Positions 1 through 11,500 of a stretch of 64,000 nt of DNA are shown piece after piece. The stretch covers positions 486,783-550,782 of the forward strand of contig NZ_NIQA01000002.1 in NCBI RefSeq assembly GCF_002236805.1, read 5' to 3'. The notes beneath the pieces are model-generated. The model made no database searches. It was not told the origin of the DNA and saw only the letters and a list, made by a program, of their open reading frames with translations. The position numbers and the translations under genes are program-made. The stretch is from Pusillimonas sp. T2. Its GTDB lineage: Bacteria; Pseudomonadota; Gammaproteobacteria; Burkholderiales; Burkholderiaceae_B. Numbering within the stretch: the stretch's first letter is position 1; every line of letters begins with the position of its first letter.

Positions 1-285
1 GTGCACCACACAGGGCTTAACCTAAAACCCCACACCTGGGCGACCGACCACCCCGACTACTGGCAATTAGGCAACACGCCCTTTGAGCGTCAGGCACATT
101 TTCGAAAACTGTTGGCTAATGGCCTAAGCACCACACAGCGCGAGCAAATCGAGTCCGCCCTGTTCGGCCAGTGGGCGCTGGGCCACGAAACTTTTTTGCA
201 ATCGCTGAACGCTTCGCGTCGCGCTACCCCCGCACCACGCGGACGCCCCAAAAAACACGTGATGCCGCAAGATAGCAGCGTGTGA
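1..285 (+). CDS. C-terminal part of a REP-associated (Y1-type) transposase, cut by the window edge
   Basis: The 94 visible residues contain the tail typical of REP-associated tyrosine transposases: a stretch starting HPDYWQLGNTPFERQ, then a GLS-type turn, a GxxLGxExFxxxL segment, and a basic RGRPKK end. In this family the HUH/Tyr catalytic domain lies N-terminal to this part, so the nuclease half should be to the left of the window. The GTG at base 1 is open to the edge and is probably not the real start. A terminator follows at 392-420 and a REP-like palindrome at 545-571, as expected for such genes. The family call rests on recalled tail motifs only. Confidence 0.6.
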   Translation: MHHTGLNLKPHTWATDHPDYWQLGNTPFERQAHFRKLLANGLSTTQREQIESALFGQWALGHETFLQSLNASRRATPAPRGRPKKHVMPQDSSV

Positions 286-391
286 CACCACGAGCACGGC
301 TCGCGCCCCCTCCAATGCGCCTGCGTTTGTTTGCACCGCAACAGCACTTCACTGTCGTAAAACGCCTATAGCGCAGCCTAAATATGCCCCT

Positions 392-420
392 AAAAACGCC
401 CCAAAACGGGGCGTTTTTTT
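392..420 (+). terminator. Intrinsic terminator after the transposase tail
   Basis: Stem ACGCCCC (396-402) pairs with GGGGCGT (408-414) around a five-base loop. It is followed by a run of T and preceded by a run of A, so it could work on both strands. Confidence 0.8.
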
Positions 421-544
421 GCACTGCTTTTGTGCAAACCGAAGCACCACCCCCAACCCATGCTTACCGAAGAGCGAAAATTTAGCTATGCACAACAATT
501 AATTAAGACCGTCCCCAATTATCTTTTAACCAGCAAACATGCAT

Positions 545-571
545 AATAATTAGGGACAGACCCCAATTATT
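545..571. repeat. REP-like palindrome
   Basis: Arms AATAATT (545-551) and AATTATT (565-571) are perfect inverted repeats, with an inner GGG/CCC pairing (553-555, 561-563). A degenerate relative sharing the CCCCAATTAT core lies at about 512-522. Palindromes with a GGGACAGACCCC core commonly flank REP-associated transposase genes in Proteobacteria, and the tail of such a gene lies just upstream. Confidence 0.5.
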
Positions 572-678
572 AGCGCTTGTCAGCACAAGCCAAACCCATT
601 AATTTATACGCCATCACGGGAATATTGCGCGTAAACCCGTACACAACACCAGGTGCGCAGCCCTCTAGGAGCCCAACC

Positions 679-3600
679 ATGTCACAACACCCTGCCCAAC
701 CGGTTGCCCGGGAAGTGGCCATCGATGCCTCACGCATCGGCCTGCCCGCCGCACAAGGCCTGTACAACCCACAAAACGAACACGACGCCTGTGGCGTGGG
801 CTTTGTCGCCCACATCAAAGGCAAGAAAAGCCACGCCATTATTCAACAAGGCCTGAAAATCCTTGAAAACCTCGACCACCGCGGCGCCGTCGGCGCCGAC
901 GAACTCATGGGCGACGGTGCCGGCATTCTTATTCAAATTCCCGACGCGCTTTACCGTGAAGAATTGGCAACCCAAGGCATTACCCTGCCGCCGCCCGGCG
1001 AATACGGCGTCGCCATGGTGTTCCTGCCCAAAGAAACCGCCTCGCGCCTGGCCTGCCAAACCGAGCTCGAACGCGCTGTGCGCGACGAAGGCCAGGTCGT
1101 ACTGGGCTGGCGCGACGTTCCCATCGACACCGACATGCCCATGTCACCCACCGTGCGCGCCGTCGAACCGGTCATCCGCCAATTGTTCATTGGCCGCGGC
1201 CCCGACATCATGGTGCCCGACGCCCTCGAGCGCAAACTGTACGTCATTCGTAAAACAGCCAGCCACGCCATCAACCGCATGAAGCTGGCGCACGGGCAAG
1301 AGTATTTCGTACCCTCTATTTCGGTACGCACCGTGGTGTACAAAGGCCTGTTGCTGGCCAACCAAGTCGGCATCTATTACCGCGACCTGGCCGACACCCG
1401 CGCGGTTTCGGCCCTGTCGCTGGTTCACCAACGTTTCTCTACCAATACTTTCCCGGCCTGGCCGCTGGCCCACCCCTACCGCATGATCGCCCACAACGGC
1501 GAAATCAATACGGTAAAGGGCAACTTCAACTGGCTGCGCGCCCGCGAAGGCGTCATGCAATCGGCTGTGCTGGGCGACGACCTCAAAAAACTGTACCCCA
1601 TCGTTTACGAAGGCCAGTCCGACACCGCCACTTTCGACAACTGCCTCGAACTGCTGGTCATGTCGGGCTACTCTCTGGCCCACGCCATGATGATGATGAT
1701 CCCCGAAGCCTGGGAACAGCACGCCGACATGGACGAAAGCCGCCGCGCCTTCTACGAATACCATGCCGCCATGATGGAACCCTGGGACGGCCCAGCCGCC
1801 ATGGCCTTCACCGATGGCCGTCAAATCGGCGCCCTGCTCGACCGCAACGGCTTGCGCCCCGCCCGCTACCTTGTCACCGACGACGACCTCGTCGTCATGG
1901 CCTCCGAAGCCGGCACGCTCACCATCCCCGAGCACCGCATCGTCAAGAAATGGCGCCTGCAGCCCGGCAAAATGTTCCTCATCGACCTTGAACAGGGCCG
2001 CATCATCGGCGACGACGAAATCAAATCGCGTCTGGCCAACTCGCGCCCCTACCGTCAATGGATCGAACGCCTGCGCGTCAAACTCGAATCGCTCCCCGCG
2101 CCTAAATTCAGCTCGGCCGAACCTTCCGCCACCTCCTTGCTCGACCGCCAGCAAGCCTTTGGCTGGACACAAGAAGACGTCAAGTTTGTGCTGCAACCCA
2201 TGGCCGAAAACGGCGAAGAAGGTACCGGCTCGATGGGTAACGACGCGCCTCTGGCCGTATTGTCCAACCGCCCCAAAGCGTTCTACAACTATTTCCGCCA
2301 GCTGTTCGCCCAGGTCACCAACCCGCCCATCGACCCCATCCGCGAACAGCTCGTCATGTCGCTGGTGTCGTTTATCGGGCCCAAGCCCAATCTGCTCGAC
2401 ATCAACAACGTCAACCCACCGCTGCGCCTCGAAGTGGCACAGCCCGTGCTCGACTTCGCGGCCATCGAACAAATCCGCAACATCGAGAAGATCACGTCGG
2501 GCAAGTTCCGCAGCCACGAACTGAACATCACCTACCCGGTTGAATGGGGTGCAGAAGGCGTCGAAGCCTGTGTGGCCGCGCTGTGCGCCAACGCAGCCGA
2601 CGCCGTACGCAGCGGCTACAACGTACTCATCATCACCGACCGCAAGGTCGACGCCGACCACGTCGCCATCCCCGCATTGCTGGCCACATCAGCCGTGCAC
2701 CAGCACCTTATTCGCGAAGGTCTGCGCACCAACACCGGCCTGGTCGTCGAAAGCGGCTCGGTACGCGAAGTACACCACTTTGCATTGCTGGCAGGCTACG
2801 GCGCCGAGGCCGTTCACCCGTACCTGGCGCTCGAAACCCTGGCTACCCTGGGCGACCCCGACACGGTCACCAAGAATTACATCAAGGCCATCGGCAAAGG
2901 GCTGAACAAGGTCATGTCCAAAATGGGCATCTCCACCTATATGTCGTACTGCGGCGCCCAAATCTTCGAAGCTGTCGGCCTCAGCTCTGCACTGGTCAAC
3001 AAGTACTTCTTCGGCACGCCCAGCAACATCGAAGGCATCGGCATTTTCGAAGTCGCCGAAGAGGCGCTGCGCCTGCACAAAGCGGCCTTTAGCGACGACC
3101 CCGTCCTGGCCCACGACCTCGACGCGGGCGGCGATTACGCCTACCGCATCCGCGGCGAAGAGCACCTCTGGAACCCGGACTCCATCGCCAAGCTCCAGCA
3201 CTCCACCCGCACCAACAACTACAACACGTACAAAGAATACGCACAGCTCATCAACGACCAATCCCGTCGTCACATGACCCTGCGCGGCCTGTTCGAATTC
3301 AAGGTCGATCCGGCCAAAGCCATTGCTTTGTCCGAAGTCGAACCTGCCAAAGAAATCGTCAAGCGCTTTGCCACCGGCGCCATGTCGCTGGGCTCCATCT
3401 CTACCGAAGCCCACTCGGTACTGGCCATTGCCATGAACCGCATCGGCGGCAAGTCAAATACCGGCGAAGGCGGCGAAGACCAATTGCGTTATCGCGCCGA
3501 AATGTCCACCGGCAAAAGCCCCATTAAAAAGGGCGACACCCTGGCCTCGTTCCTGGGCAAAGACCTGATCGAAGCCGACATCCCCCTGATGGCGGGCGAC

Positions 3601-5406
3601 TCCCTGCGCTCGCGCATCAAGCAGGTCGCGTCAGGCCGGTTCGGTGTCACCGCCGAATACCTCACCAGCGCCGATCAAATCCAGATCAAAATGGCGCAAG
3701 GCGCCAAGCCTGGCGAAGGCGGTCAGTTGCCCGGCCACAAAGTGTCCGAATACATCGCCAAGCTGCGTTTTTCGGTACCTGGTGTGGGCCTGATTTCGCC
3801 ACCGCCGCACCACGACATCTACTCCATCGAAGACCTGGCCCAGCTGATTCACGACCTTAAAAACGTCAATCCTACGGCCTCCATTTCGGTCAAGCTGGTC
3901 TCCGAAGTCGGTGTGGGCACCGTTGCCACAGGCGTTTCAAAAGCCAAGGCCGACCACGTCGTTATCGCCGGCCACGACGGCGGCACTGGCGCGTCGCCGC
4001 TGTCGTCCATCAAGCATGCCGGCTCGCCCTGGGAACTGGGCCTGGCCGAAACCCAGCAAACCCTGGTGCTCAACAACCTGCGTTCACGCATTCGCGTTCA
4101 GGCCGACGGCCAAATGAAAACCGGTCGCGACGTCGTCATTGGCGCGCTGCTAGGTGCCGACGAGTTCGGCTTTGCCACAGCACCGCTGGTGGTTGAAGGC
4201 TGCATCATGATGCGTAAATGCCACCTCAACACCTGCCCTGTCGGCGTCGCCACCCAAGACCCCGTCTTGCGCAAGAAGTTCTCCGGCAAACCAGAACACG
4301 TCGTCAACTACTTCTTCTTTGTTGCTGAAGAAGTCCGCGAAATCATGGCGCAACTGGGCGTTCGCACGTTCGACGAACTGGTCGGCCGCGCCGACTTGCT
4401 CAACATGAGCTCGGCCATCGAGCACTGGAAAGCCAAAGGGCTCGACTTCTCCAAAGTTTTCCATCAGGTGCCATCCACCCACCCCTTGTTCCACACCGAA
4501 TCGCAAGATCACGGCCTCGACAAGGCGCTCGACCACACGCTCATCGAACGGGCCAAACCCGCCATCGAAAAAGGCGAAAAGGTCTCGTTCATTACCCCGG
4601 TGCGCAACCGCAACCGTACCGTCGGCGCCATGCTGTCCGGTATGGTGGCTGCCAAATACGGCCACGACGGCCTGCCCGACGACACCATTCACATCCAGTG
4701 CAATGGCACGGCCGGCCAAAGCTTTGGCGCCTTCCTGGCCCATGGCATTACGCTCGACCTGGTTGGCGAAGGCAACGACTACGTCGGCAAGGGCTTGTCG
4801 GGCGGCCGCATCATCGTGCGCTCGCCCAACGACTTCCGCGGCATGGGCCCCGACCACATCATTGCGGGCAACACCGTGCTGTACGGCGCACTGGCCGGCG
4901 AAGCCTACTTTAACGGCGTGGCTGGCGAACGTTTCGCAGTACGTAACTCGGGCGCCACAGCAGTTGTCGAAGGCACAGGCGACCACGGCTGCGAATACAT
5001 GACTGGCGGTACGGTCGTGGTGCTGGGCGAAACCGGCCGCAACTTCGGCGCCGGCATGTCGGGCGGCGTGGCTTACGTCTACGACCCTGATCACAGCTTT
5101 GCCAAACGCTGCAATATGGCCATGGTCGACCTCGAACCCGTGCTGGCACATGCACAGCAAGCCGAAGCCGGCCAGATCGAAGTCTGGCACAGCCAAACCC
5201 GCGGCGGCGAACGCGAAACCGACGACACAATCTTGCGTCGCCTGATCGAAAACCACTACCGCTACACCGGCAGTTTCCTGTCGCGCGATTTGCTCAGCGA
5301 CTGGCCCCGCGCCCGCGGCAACTTCGTCAAGGTCATGCCAAAAGAGTACCGCCGCGCGCTGAAAGAACTGTGGCAAGCCGCCAACCCCGAACAAATCGCT
5401 GCCTGA
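679..5406 (+). CDS. gltB: Glutamate synthase (NADPH) large subunit
   Basis: Transfers the amide nitrogen of glutamine to 2-oxoglutarate, giving two glutamates, in the cytoplasm with GltD. The ATG at 679 is chosen because AGGAG lies 7 bases upstream; the protein is 1575 residues, normal for the family. Cys38 in the HDACGVGF context is the expected N-terminal nucleophile, so about 37 residues would be removed as a propeptide. Next come the glutaminase domain (to about 430), the central domain, the FMN barrel (about 880-1240) and the C-terminal beta-helix. The [3Fe-4S] cysteines are Cys1175, Cys1181 and Cys1186. gltD follows after 10 bases, so the two are co-transcribed. Confidence 0.97.
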   Translation: MSQHPAQPVAREVAIDASRIGLPAAQGLYNPQNEHDACGVGFVAHIKGKKSHAIIQQGLKILENLDHRGAVGADELMGDGAGILIQIPDALYREELATQGITLPPPGEYGVAMVFLPKETASRLACQTELERAVRDEGQVVLGWRDVPIDTDMPMSPTVRAVEPVIRQLFIGRGPDIMVPDALERKLYVIRKTASHAINRMKLAHGQEYFVPSISVRTVVYKGLLLANQVGIYYRDLADTRAVSALSLVHQRFSTNTFPAWPLAHPYRMIAHNGEINTVKGNFNWLRAREGVMQSAVLGDDLKKLYPIVYEGQSDTATFDNCLELLVMSGYSLAHAMMMMIPEAWEQHADMDESRRAFYEYHAAMMEPWDGPAAMAFTDGRQIGALLDRNGLRPARYLVTDDDLVVMASEAGTLTIPEHRIVKKWRLQPGKMFLIDLEQGRIIGDDEIKSRLANSRPYRQWIERLRVKLESLPAPKFSSAEPSATSLLDRQQAFGWTQEDVKFVLQPMAENGEEGTGSMGNDAPLAVLSNRPKAFYNYFRQLFAQVTNPPIDPIREQLVMSLVSFIGPKPNLLDINNVNPPLRLEVAQPVLDFAAIEQIRNIEKITSGKFRSHELNITYPVEWGAEGVEACVAALCANAADAVRSGYNVLIITDRKVDADHVAIPALLATSAVHQHLIREGLRTNTGLVVESGSVREVHHFALLAGYGAEAVHPYLALETLATLGDPDTVTKNYIKAIGKGLNKVMSKMGISTYMSYCGAQIFEAVGLSSALVNKYFFGTPSNIEGIGIFEVAEEALRLHKAAFSDDPVLAHDLDAGGDYAYRIRGEEHLWNPDSIAKLQHSTRTNNYNTYKEYAQLINDQSRRHMTLRGLFEFKVDPAKAIALSEVEPAKEIVKRFATGAMSLGSISTEAHSVLAIAMNRIGGKSNTGEGGEDQLRYRAEMSTGKSPIKKGDTLASFLGKDLIEADIPLMAGDSLRSRIKQVASGRFGVTAEYLTSADQIQIKMAQGAKPGEGGQLPGHKVSEYIAKLRFSVPGVGLISPPPHHDIYSIEDLAQLIHDLKNVNPTASISVKLVSEVGVGTVATGVSKAKADHVVIAGHDGGTGASPLSSIKHAGSPWELGLAETQQTLVLNNLRSRIRVQADGQMKTGRDVVIGALLGADEFGFATAPLVVEGCIMMRKCHLNTCPVGVATQDPVLRKKFSGKPEHVVNYFFFVAEEVREIMAQLGVRTFDELVGRADLLNMSSAIEHWKAKGLDFSKVFHQVPSTHPLFHTESQDHGLDKALDHTLIERAKPAIEKGEKVSFITPVRNRNRTVGAMLSGMVAAKYGHDGLPDDTIHIQCNGTAGQSFGAFLAHGITLDLVGEGNDYVGKGLSGGRIIVRSPNDFRGMGPDHIIAGNTVLYGALAGEAYFNGVAGERFAVRNSGATAVVEGTGDHGCEYMTGGTVVVLGETGRNFGAGMSGGVAYVYDPDHSFAKRCNMAMVDLEPVLAHAQQAEAGQIEVWHSQTRGGERETDDTILRRLIENHYRYTGSFLSRDLLSDWPRARGNFVKVMPKEYRRALKELWQAANPEQIAA

Positions 5407-5416
5407 GGAAAAGACA

Positions 5417-6880
<1,464 letters not shown>

Positions 6881-6904
6881 CAGCGTATTACGCGGGTCAA
6901 ACCA

Positions 6905-6936
6905 CCATCGGCTACGTCTTTCGGCGTAGCCGATGG
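6905..6936 (+). terminator. Perfect 12-bp stem-loop after gltD
   Basis: CCATCGGCTACG (6905-6916) pairs fully with CGTAGCCGATGG (6925-6936) around an 8-base loop. No T-run follows, so it may be a weak or factor-assisted terminator, or an mRNA-stabilising hairpin between gltD and mlaF. Confidence 0.5.
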
Positions 6937-6982
6937 CGCTTCATCAGCTACAATCCGTAGTTCAACTTTTTTGATCGGGTCT

Positions 6983-7810
6983 ATGGCTTCTAACGTTGCG
7001 CCCTCTGGCGAACTCTTGCGGTTCGACAATGTCGCCCTGGGTTATGGCGACTTCACCGTTCTCAAAGAAATCGACATCTCAGTGGGTCGAGGGCAGGTCG
7101 TGGCCATGATGGGCGGTTCGGGCTCGGGCAAAACCACCCTACTTCGCGCCGCCACTGGGCAAATTTTTGCACAAAAAGGCACCATTCATGCCTTTGGGCA
7201 AAACCTGGCCGACACCACCCTCGAGCAGCTTCAGCAGTTGCGTCAGCGTATGGGGGTTTTGTTCCAGCAAGGCGCATTGTTCACCGACCTCAACGTTTTC
7301 GAAAACGTAGCGTTTCCGCTGCGCGAACACCTGCAACTGTCCGAAAAAGAAGTCACCGAAAAGGTGCTCGACAAGCTCAACGCCGTCGGGCTACGCGCCG
7401 CCGCGCATCTTAAAATTTCCGAGATTTCGGGCGGCATGGCCCGGCGCGTGGCCCTGGCCCGCGCCATCGTCCTCGAACCCGAACTCATCCTGTACGACGA
7501 ACCCTTCGCCGGGCTCGACCCCATTTCGCTGGGCATTACCGCCCGCCTTATCCGCGACCTAACCGACCGCCTCAATTGTGCGTCTATTCTTATCACGCAC
7601 GACGTGGCCGACTCGTTCGCCATTGCCGACCAGGTTTACATTGTGGGGCAGGGCAAACTGCTGGCCAACGGCACACCCCAGCAAATGGAACAATCTACCG
7701 ACCCGTACATTGTGCAGTTCCTTAAAGGCCAGCCCGACGGCCCCATCGCTTTTCATTACCCCGAAACGCCGGCGTTCAAGCACTGGCTCGACAAACAGGG
7801 GCGCTCATGA
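6983..7810 (+). CDS. mlaF: Phospholipid transport ATP-binding protein MlaF
   Basis: ATPase of the inner-membrane MlaFED complex, which moves phospholipids between inner and outer membrane to keep outer-membrane lipid asymmetry. The 275-residue protein has Walker A GGSGSGKT (44-51), a signature starting SGGMARRVALARA, and Walker B ending LYDEPFAGLD. The GGMA form of the signature is typical of MlaF. The ATG at 6983 is preferred over an in-frame TTG four codons upstream. The stop overlaps the mlaE start by 4 bases, so translation is probably coupled. Confidence 0.95.
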   Translation: MASNVAPSGELLRFDNVALGYGDFTVLKEIDISVGRGQVVAMMGGSGSGKTTLLRAATGQIFAQKGTIHAFGQNLADTTLEQLQQLRQRMGVLFQQGALFTDLNVFENVAFPLREHLQLSEKEVTEKVLDKLNAVGLRAAAHLKISEISGGMARRVALARAIVLEPELILYDEPFAGLDPISLGITARLIRDLTDRLNCASILITHDVADSFAIADQVYIVGQGKLLANGTPQQMEQSTDPYIVQFLKGQPDGPIAFHYPETPAFKHWLDKQGRS

Positions 7811-8592
7811 GTCTTACCGCCTTCGCCAGCAGCATTGGTCGCCACGTCCGCGAATCCATCGTCGCGCTGGGGGCCTTCAGCCGCTTGTTCCTGGCTATTC
7901 TGGCCCGCAGCGGCAGCGCCCTCAAGCGCTTTGGCCTGGTCTCGCAACAAGTCCATTTCATTGGCAATTATTCGCTACTCATTATTGCCGTTTCGGGCCT
8001 GTTCGTCGGCTTCGTACTGGGTCTACAGGGCTACTACACCCTTAACCGCTACGGTTCCGAAGAAGCCCTAGGCCTGCTGGTGGCGCTGTCGCTTACCCGC
8101 GAGCTTGGCCCGGTCATTACCGCACTGCTGTTTGCCGGCCGCGCTGGCACCTCGCTAACCGCCGAAATCGGCCTCATGAAAGCCGGCGAACAACTGGCTG
8201 CCATGGAAGTCATGGCCGTCGACCCCATCCGCCGCGTTCTGGTGCCACGCTTCTGGGGCGGCGTCATTGCCATGCCCGTTCTGGCCGCCGTGTTTTCTAT
8301 GGTGGGCATCATTGGCGGCTGGGTAGTGGGCGTACTGCTTATTGGCATCGACGCCGGCGCCTTCTGGTCGCAAATGCAAGACGGCGTAGATGTCTTCAAA
8401 GATGTCGCCAATGGCGTCATCAAAAGCCTTATTTTCGGCGTAGCCGTTACCCTGATCGCACTTTACGAAGGCTGGACAGCGAAAGCCACCCCCGAAGGGG
8501 TTGCTCGCGCCACCACCCGTACCGTCGTCAGCGGTGCCCTGGTCGTCCTGGGCCTCGACTTCCTGCTTACCGCCCTCATGTTCAGCAATTAA
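7807..8592 (+). CDS. mlaE: Phospholipid transport permease MlaE
   Basis: Integral inner-membrane subunit of MlaFED. The 261 residues contain a long hydrophobic core with about five membrane segments, and the conserved cytoplasmic stretch around LTRELGPVITALLFAGRAG typical of the MlaE family. It overlaps mlaF by ATGA and is followed after 10 bases by mlaD. Confidence 0.95.
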   Translation: MSLTAFASSIGRHVRESIVALGAFSRLFLAILARSGSALKRFGLVSQQVHFIGNYSLLIIAVSGLFVGFVLGLQGYYTLNRYGSEEALGLLVALSLTRELGPVITALLFAGRAGTSLTAEIGLMKAGEQLAAMEVMAVDPIRRVLVPRFWGGVIAMPVLAAVFSMVGIIGGWVVGVLLIGIDAGAFWSQMQDGVDVFKDVANGVIKSLIFGVAVTLIALYEGWTAKATPEGVARATTRTVVSGALVVLGLDFLLTALMFSN

Positions 8593-8602
8593 CGGATCCA
8601 TC

Positions 8603-9094
8603 ATGACGCGTGAAAAAACCGATTTCTGGGTTGGCCTTTTTGTTCTGCTTGGCATTATTGCCTTGGTATTTCTGGCGCTGCGCGCCGGCAACCTTAGTTC
8701 ATTCTCGTTTGCGCCCACTTACAAAGTACAAGCCTACTTCGACAACCTGGGCGGCCTTAAAGTGCGCGCCCCCGTAAAAAGCAGTGGTGTCGTGGTTGGC
8801 CGCGTGGCCGCCCTGTCGTTCGACAACCAGCGCTATCAAGCCGTCGTCACCCTCGACATCGAGTCGCAATTCGAGTTCCCCACCGACTCGTCCGCGTCCA
8901 TCCTGACGTCGGGCCTGCTGGGCGAACAGTACGTTGGTCTTACCCCCGGCGGCGAAGAAAAAATGCTCGCCCAGGGCAACACCATCCAGTACACCCAAAG
9001 CGCGGTTGTTCTAGAAGAATTAATCAGTAAATTTTTGTATAGTTCAGCCAGTGACAAAGGCAGCGACAGCGAATCCGCCCAGCCGGCCAACTGA
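8603..9094 (+). CDS. mlaD: MCE-domain lipid-binding protein MlaD
   Basis: Periplasmic substrate-binding subunit anchored to MlaFE. The 163 residues start with one membrane helix (about 7-27), then an MCE domain (about 38-118) with the family features DNLGGLKVRAPV and SGLLGEQYVGL. The C-terminal tail is short and polar. The ATG at 8603 follows mlaE directly. The length is normal for single-MCE MlaD, which forms hexamers. Confidence 0.95.
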   Translation: MTREKTDFWVGLFVLLGIIALVFLALRAGNLSSFSFAPTYKVQAYFDNLGGLKVRAPVKSSGVVVGRVAALSFDNQRYQAVVTLDIESQFEFPTDSSASILTSGLLGEQYVGLTPGGEEKMLAQGNTIQYTQSAVVLEELISKFLYSSASDKGSDSESAQPAN

Positions 9095-9138
9095 CCCAAC
9101 GGCGCTCCACGCCTGCAATCCAACCGAAAGAACCCATA

Positions 9139-9990
9139 ATGAACAAGATCTTCGAAAAAATCGCCGGCCGACGCATCGGTAAAGTGGCTTCCGTGCTAGC
9201 CCTTAGCGCCGTCATTTCGGGCTGTGCCCACGTAGCCAACCCCACCCCCGACGACCCTTGGGAAAGCTACAACCGCAGCATGTTCGCATTCAACGACACG
9301 GTCGACCGCGCATTGCTCAAGCCTATTGCCACCGGCTACGAAACCGTCGTACCCAAACCAGCCCGTACCTGTGTCAACGGCATTTTCAACAACCTGCAAG
9401 ACGTCTGGTCGTCCATCAACAGCTTCCTGCAGGGTCGCGCACACGACGGCATCAACATGTTCGGCCGCGTCCTGTTCAACTCGACTATGGGTCTGGGTGG
9501 CTGTATCGACGTCGCCTCCATGAATGGCTCGCGTCGTATCGTCAACGACTTCGGCGTTACCCTGGGCGTCTGGGGCTTCCAGTCCGGCCCATATCTGGTA
9601 CTGCCATTCCTGGGCTCCAGCTCGGTACGCGACGGCATCAGCACCGCCGCCTGGTTTGCTATCGACATCTCTCCGCCCTATTCGCCTATTTTCGAAATCG
9701 ACAACATCCCGTTGCGTAACAGCATCTTGGCATTGGCCGTTATCGACCTGCGCGCCAGCCTGCTGCCAGCCGACCGTCTGGTCGACGAAATCGCGCTCGA
9801 CCGCTACAGCTTCATTCGCGATGCCTACATTCAGCGCCGCAAAGCTTTGGTCGAAGGCCGTTACGCCGACGCAGACCACACCACGCGTCGTGGCCTGCCC
9901 AAAGACGAACAAGGCCTGGCCGTGCCCGACTACAGCATCGACGACGATGACGCACCTGCACCGGCAGCCAAAACACCTGCAAGCCAGTAA
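9139..9990 (+). CDS. mlaA: Outer-membrane lipoprotein MlaA (VacJ)
   Basis: Outer-membrane component of the Mla system that removes misplaced phospholipids from the outer leaflet. The 283-residue precursor has a lipobox (ISGC) with lipidated Cys29, followed by the MlaA core with DPWESYNRSMFAFND and the later GPYLVLPFLG stretch. The tail after about residue 250 is acidic and Ala/Pro-rich. In E. coli this gene is unlinked from mlaFEDCB; location inside the mla operon is a common betaproteobacterial arrangement. Confidence 0.95.
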   Translation: MNKIFEKIAGRRIGKVASVLALSAVISGCAHVANPTPDDPWESYNRSMFAFNDTVDRALLKPIATGYETVVPKPARTCVNGIFNNLQDVWSSINSFLQGRAHDGINMFGRVLFNSTMGLGGCIDVASMNGSRRIVNDFGVTLGVWGFQSGPYLVLPFLGSSSVRDGISTAAWFAIDISPPYSPIFEIDNIPLRNSILALAVIDLRASLLPADRLVDEIALDRYSFIRDAYIQRRKALVEGRYADADHTTRRGLPKDEQGLAVPDYSIDDDDAPAPAAKTPASQ

Positions 9991-10001
9991 GGAAACGTTT
10001 T

Positions 10002-10658
10002 ATGTCTAACCTGTTGCACACTTTGTTTAACCGCATCAACCGCCTGGCGGGCATCGGCCTGCTGGGTCTGGGCCTGGCCATCGCCAACACCTCGGTAGCC
10101 GCTCAGCAGCCTGTTAACGCCAAGGCGCCGCCCAACGACTTCGTTCAAACCGTGGCCGACAACGCCCTTCAGGCCCTTAAAAAAGAGCCCGAAGCCAAAA
10201 ACGGCAACATCGCCCGCCTCAATGAACTGGTCAACCAGTACATTCTGCCGTACGTCAATTTCGAAAAGACCACCCGACTGGCGGCAGGTCGCTACTGGCG
10301 CCAGGCTACGCCGCAACAACAAACCGAACTGGTCAACGCTTTTAAAGGCACGCTTATCCGTACCTACAGCGGCGCCTTGCAGCAGGCCGACAACGTCTCG
10401 TCCATTACGCCACTGCCCTTCCGGGGCGACCCCAACGCCGACGATGTCGTGGTTCGTACCACCATGTCGCAAAGCAATGGCCCAGTCATCGGCGTCGACT
10501 ACCGCCTTGAAAAGGCGGCAGAAGGCTGGCGCATTTACGACCTGAACGTCGAAGGCATCTGGCTGATCCAGAACTACCGCAACCAGTTCGCGCAACAAAT
10601 TGCGCAAAATGGTATCGACGGGCTTATCAAGGCGCTCAATCAGCGCAACCAGCGCTAA
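10002..10658 (+). CDS. mlaC: Periplasmic phospholipid carrier MlaC
   Basis: Soluble chaperone that ferries phospholipid between MlaA at the outer membrane and MlaFED. The 218-residue precursor has a signal peptide ending near residue 33 (SVAA). The MlaC core follows, including YILPYVNFEKTTRLAAGRYW and the later VDYRLEKAAEGWRIYDL and NVEGIWLIQNYR stretches. It starts 12 bases after mlaA with AAGGAA upstream. The STAS-domain gene mlaB, usually next, is absent: an ABC ATPase gene begins 50 bases later. Confidence 0.95.
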   Translation: MSNLLHTLFNRINRLAGIGLLGLGLAIANTSVAAQQPVNAKAPPNDFVQTVADNALQALKKEPEAKNGNIARLNELVNQYILPYVNFEKTTRLAAGRYWRQATPQQQTELVNAFKGTLIRTYSGALQQADNVSSITPLPFRGDPNADDVVVRTTMSQSNGPVIGVDYRLEKAAEGWRIYDLNVEGIWLIQNYRNQFAQQIAQNGIDGLIKALNQRNQR

Positions 10659-10673
10659 AACGCGGTAAGCTTC

Positions 10674-10691
10674 GGGGGCCCTTGGGCCCCC
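10674..10691 (+). terminator. GC-rich hairpin between mlaC and the ABC exporter
   Basis: GGGGGCCC (10674-10681) pairs perfectly with GGGCCCCC (10684-10691) across a two-base turn. A six-T run starts five bases later. It may partly terminate the mla transcript. It occupies the place where mlaB is expected. Confidence 0.55.
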
Positions 10692-10708
10692 ATCACTTTT
10701 TTCTGTCT

Positions 10709-11500
10709 ATGTCCGCTCTTTCTCTCGAACACGTTTCCAAAATCTACCCACCCCGCAGCGGCGGGTTGCGCGGGCTGCTGCGCCTGGGCGCAGGTAGCAA
10801 GCCCGGGTTCCAAGCGCTCAACGACGTCAGCCTGTCTATCGAACCGGGCGAGTTCTTCGGCCTGCTGGGCCCAAACGGCGCCGGCAAAACCACCCTCATT
10901 TCCATTTTGTCCGGTCTGGCTCGCGCCACTTCCGGCAGCGCCAGCGTGTGTGGGCACGACGTCATCACCGACTACAAAGAAGCGCGCCGTTCGTTGGGCG
11001 TCGTCCCGCAAGAGCTTGTCTACGACCCGTTCTTTACCGTACGCGAAACCCTGCGCCTGCAGTCGGGTTACTTTGGTCTGCACAAAAACGACGACTGGAT
11101 CGACGAAATCTTGCATAACCTGGGGTTGTCAGACAAAGCCAACACCAATATGCGCGCGCTATCGGGCGGCATGAAACGCCGCGTTCTGGTGGCGCAAGCG
11201 CTGGTACACCGCCCGCCGGTCATCATCCTCGACGAACCCACCGCCGGCGTCGACGTCGACCTGCGCCGCACCCTGTGGGAATTCATCTCGCGGCTTAATA
11301 AAGAAGGTCACACCATTTTGCTGACCACGCATTACCTGGAAGAAGCCGAAGCCTTGTGCGGACGCATTGCCATGCTGAAACGCGGGCGCATCGTGGCGCT
11401 CGACACCACCCAGGCCCTGCTTGCCCGCTTTGGCGGCACCGACCTCGAAGACGCCTTTGTACGCATCATGAACAGCGAAGACGCACTGGGGGTGTTATGA
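10709..11500 (+). CDS. ABC-2 exporter ATP-binding protein
   Basis: ATPase of an ABC-2 type exporter (YadG/NodI-like); the substrate is unknown. The 263 residues show Walker A GPNGAGKT (about 58-65), signature LSGGMKRRV (about 152-160), and Walker B ending ILDEPTAGVD, followed by the switch histidine region LLTTHYLEEAE. The ATG at 10709 is the first likely start after the hairpin. The stop overlaps the permease start by ATGA. This pair sits between mla and bolA-murA in many Burkholderiales, suggesting an envelope role. Confidence 0.9.
   Translation: MSALSLEHVSKIYPPRSGGLRGLLRLGAGSKPGFQALNDVSLSIEPGEFFGLLGPNGAGKTTLISILSGLARATSGSASVCGHDVITDYKEARRSLGVVPQELVYDPFFTVRETLRLQSGYFGLHKNDDWIDEILHNLGLSDKANTNMRALSGGMKRRVLVAQALVHRPPVIILDEPTAGVDVDLRRTLWEFISRLNKEGHTILLTTHYLEEAEALCGRIAMLKRGRIVALDTTQALLARFGGTDLEDAFVRIMNSEDALGVL

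Larger units (their letters stand above)
286..678. other. Intergenic region between transposase tail and gltB
   Basis: No coding region is supported here. The stretch holds a strong hairpin terminator (392-420) and two related AT-rich motifs with a GTCCCC or GACCCC core followed by AATTAT, near 497-522 and 545-571. These are probably REP-type sequences left by the transposase. The gltB promoter should lie between about 572 and 665, but no convincing -35/-10 pair stands out. Confidence 0.5.

Noticed and set aside
1144-2661. Long open frame (505 codons) on the minus strand inside gltB
   Set aside because: It is antisense to a conserved enzyme with full motifs. Strongly biased codons in this GC-rich region keep the opposite frame open. 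No ribosome site or family similarity was seen.
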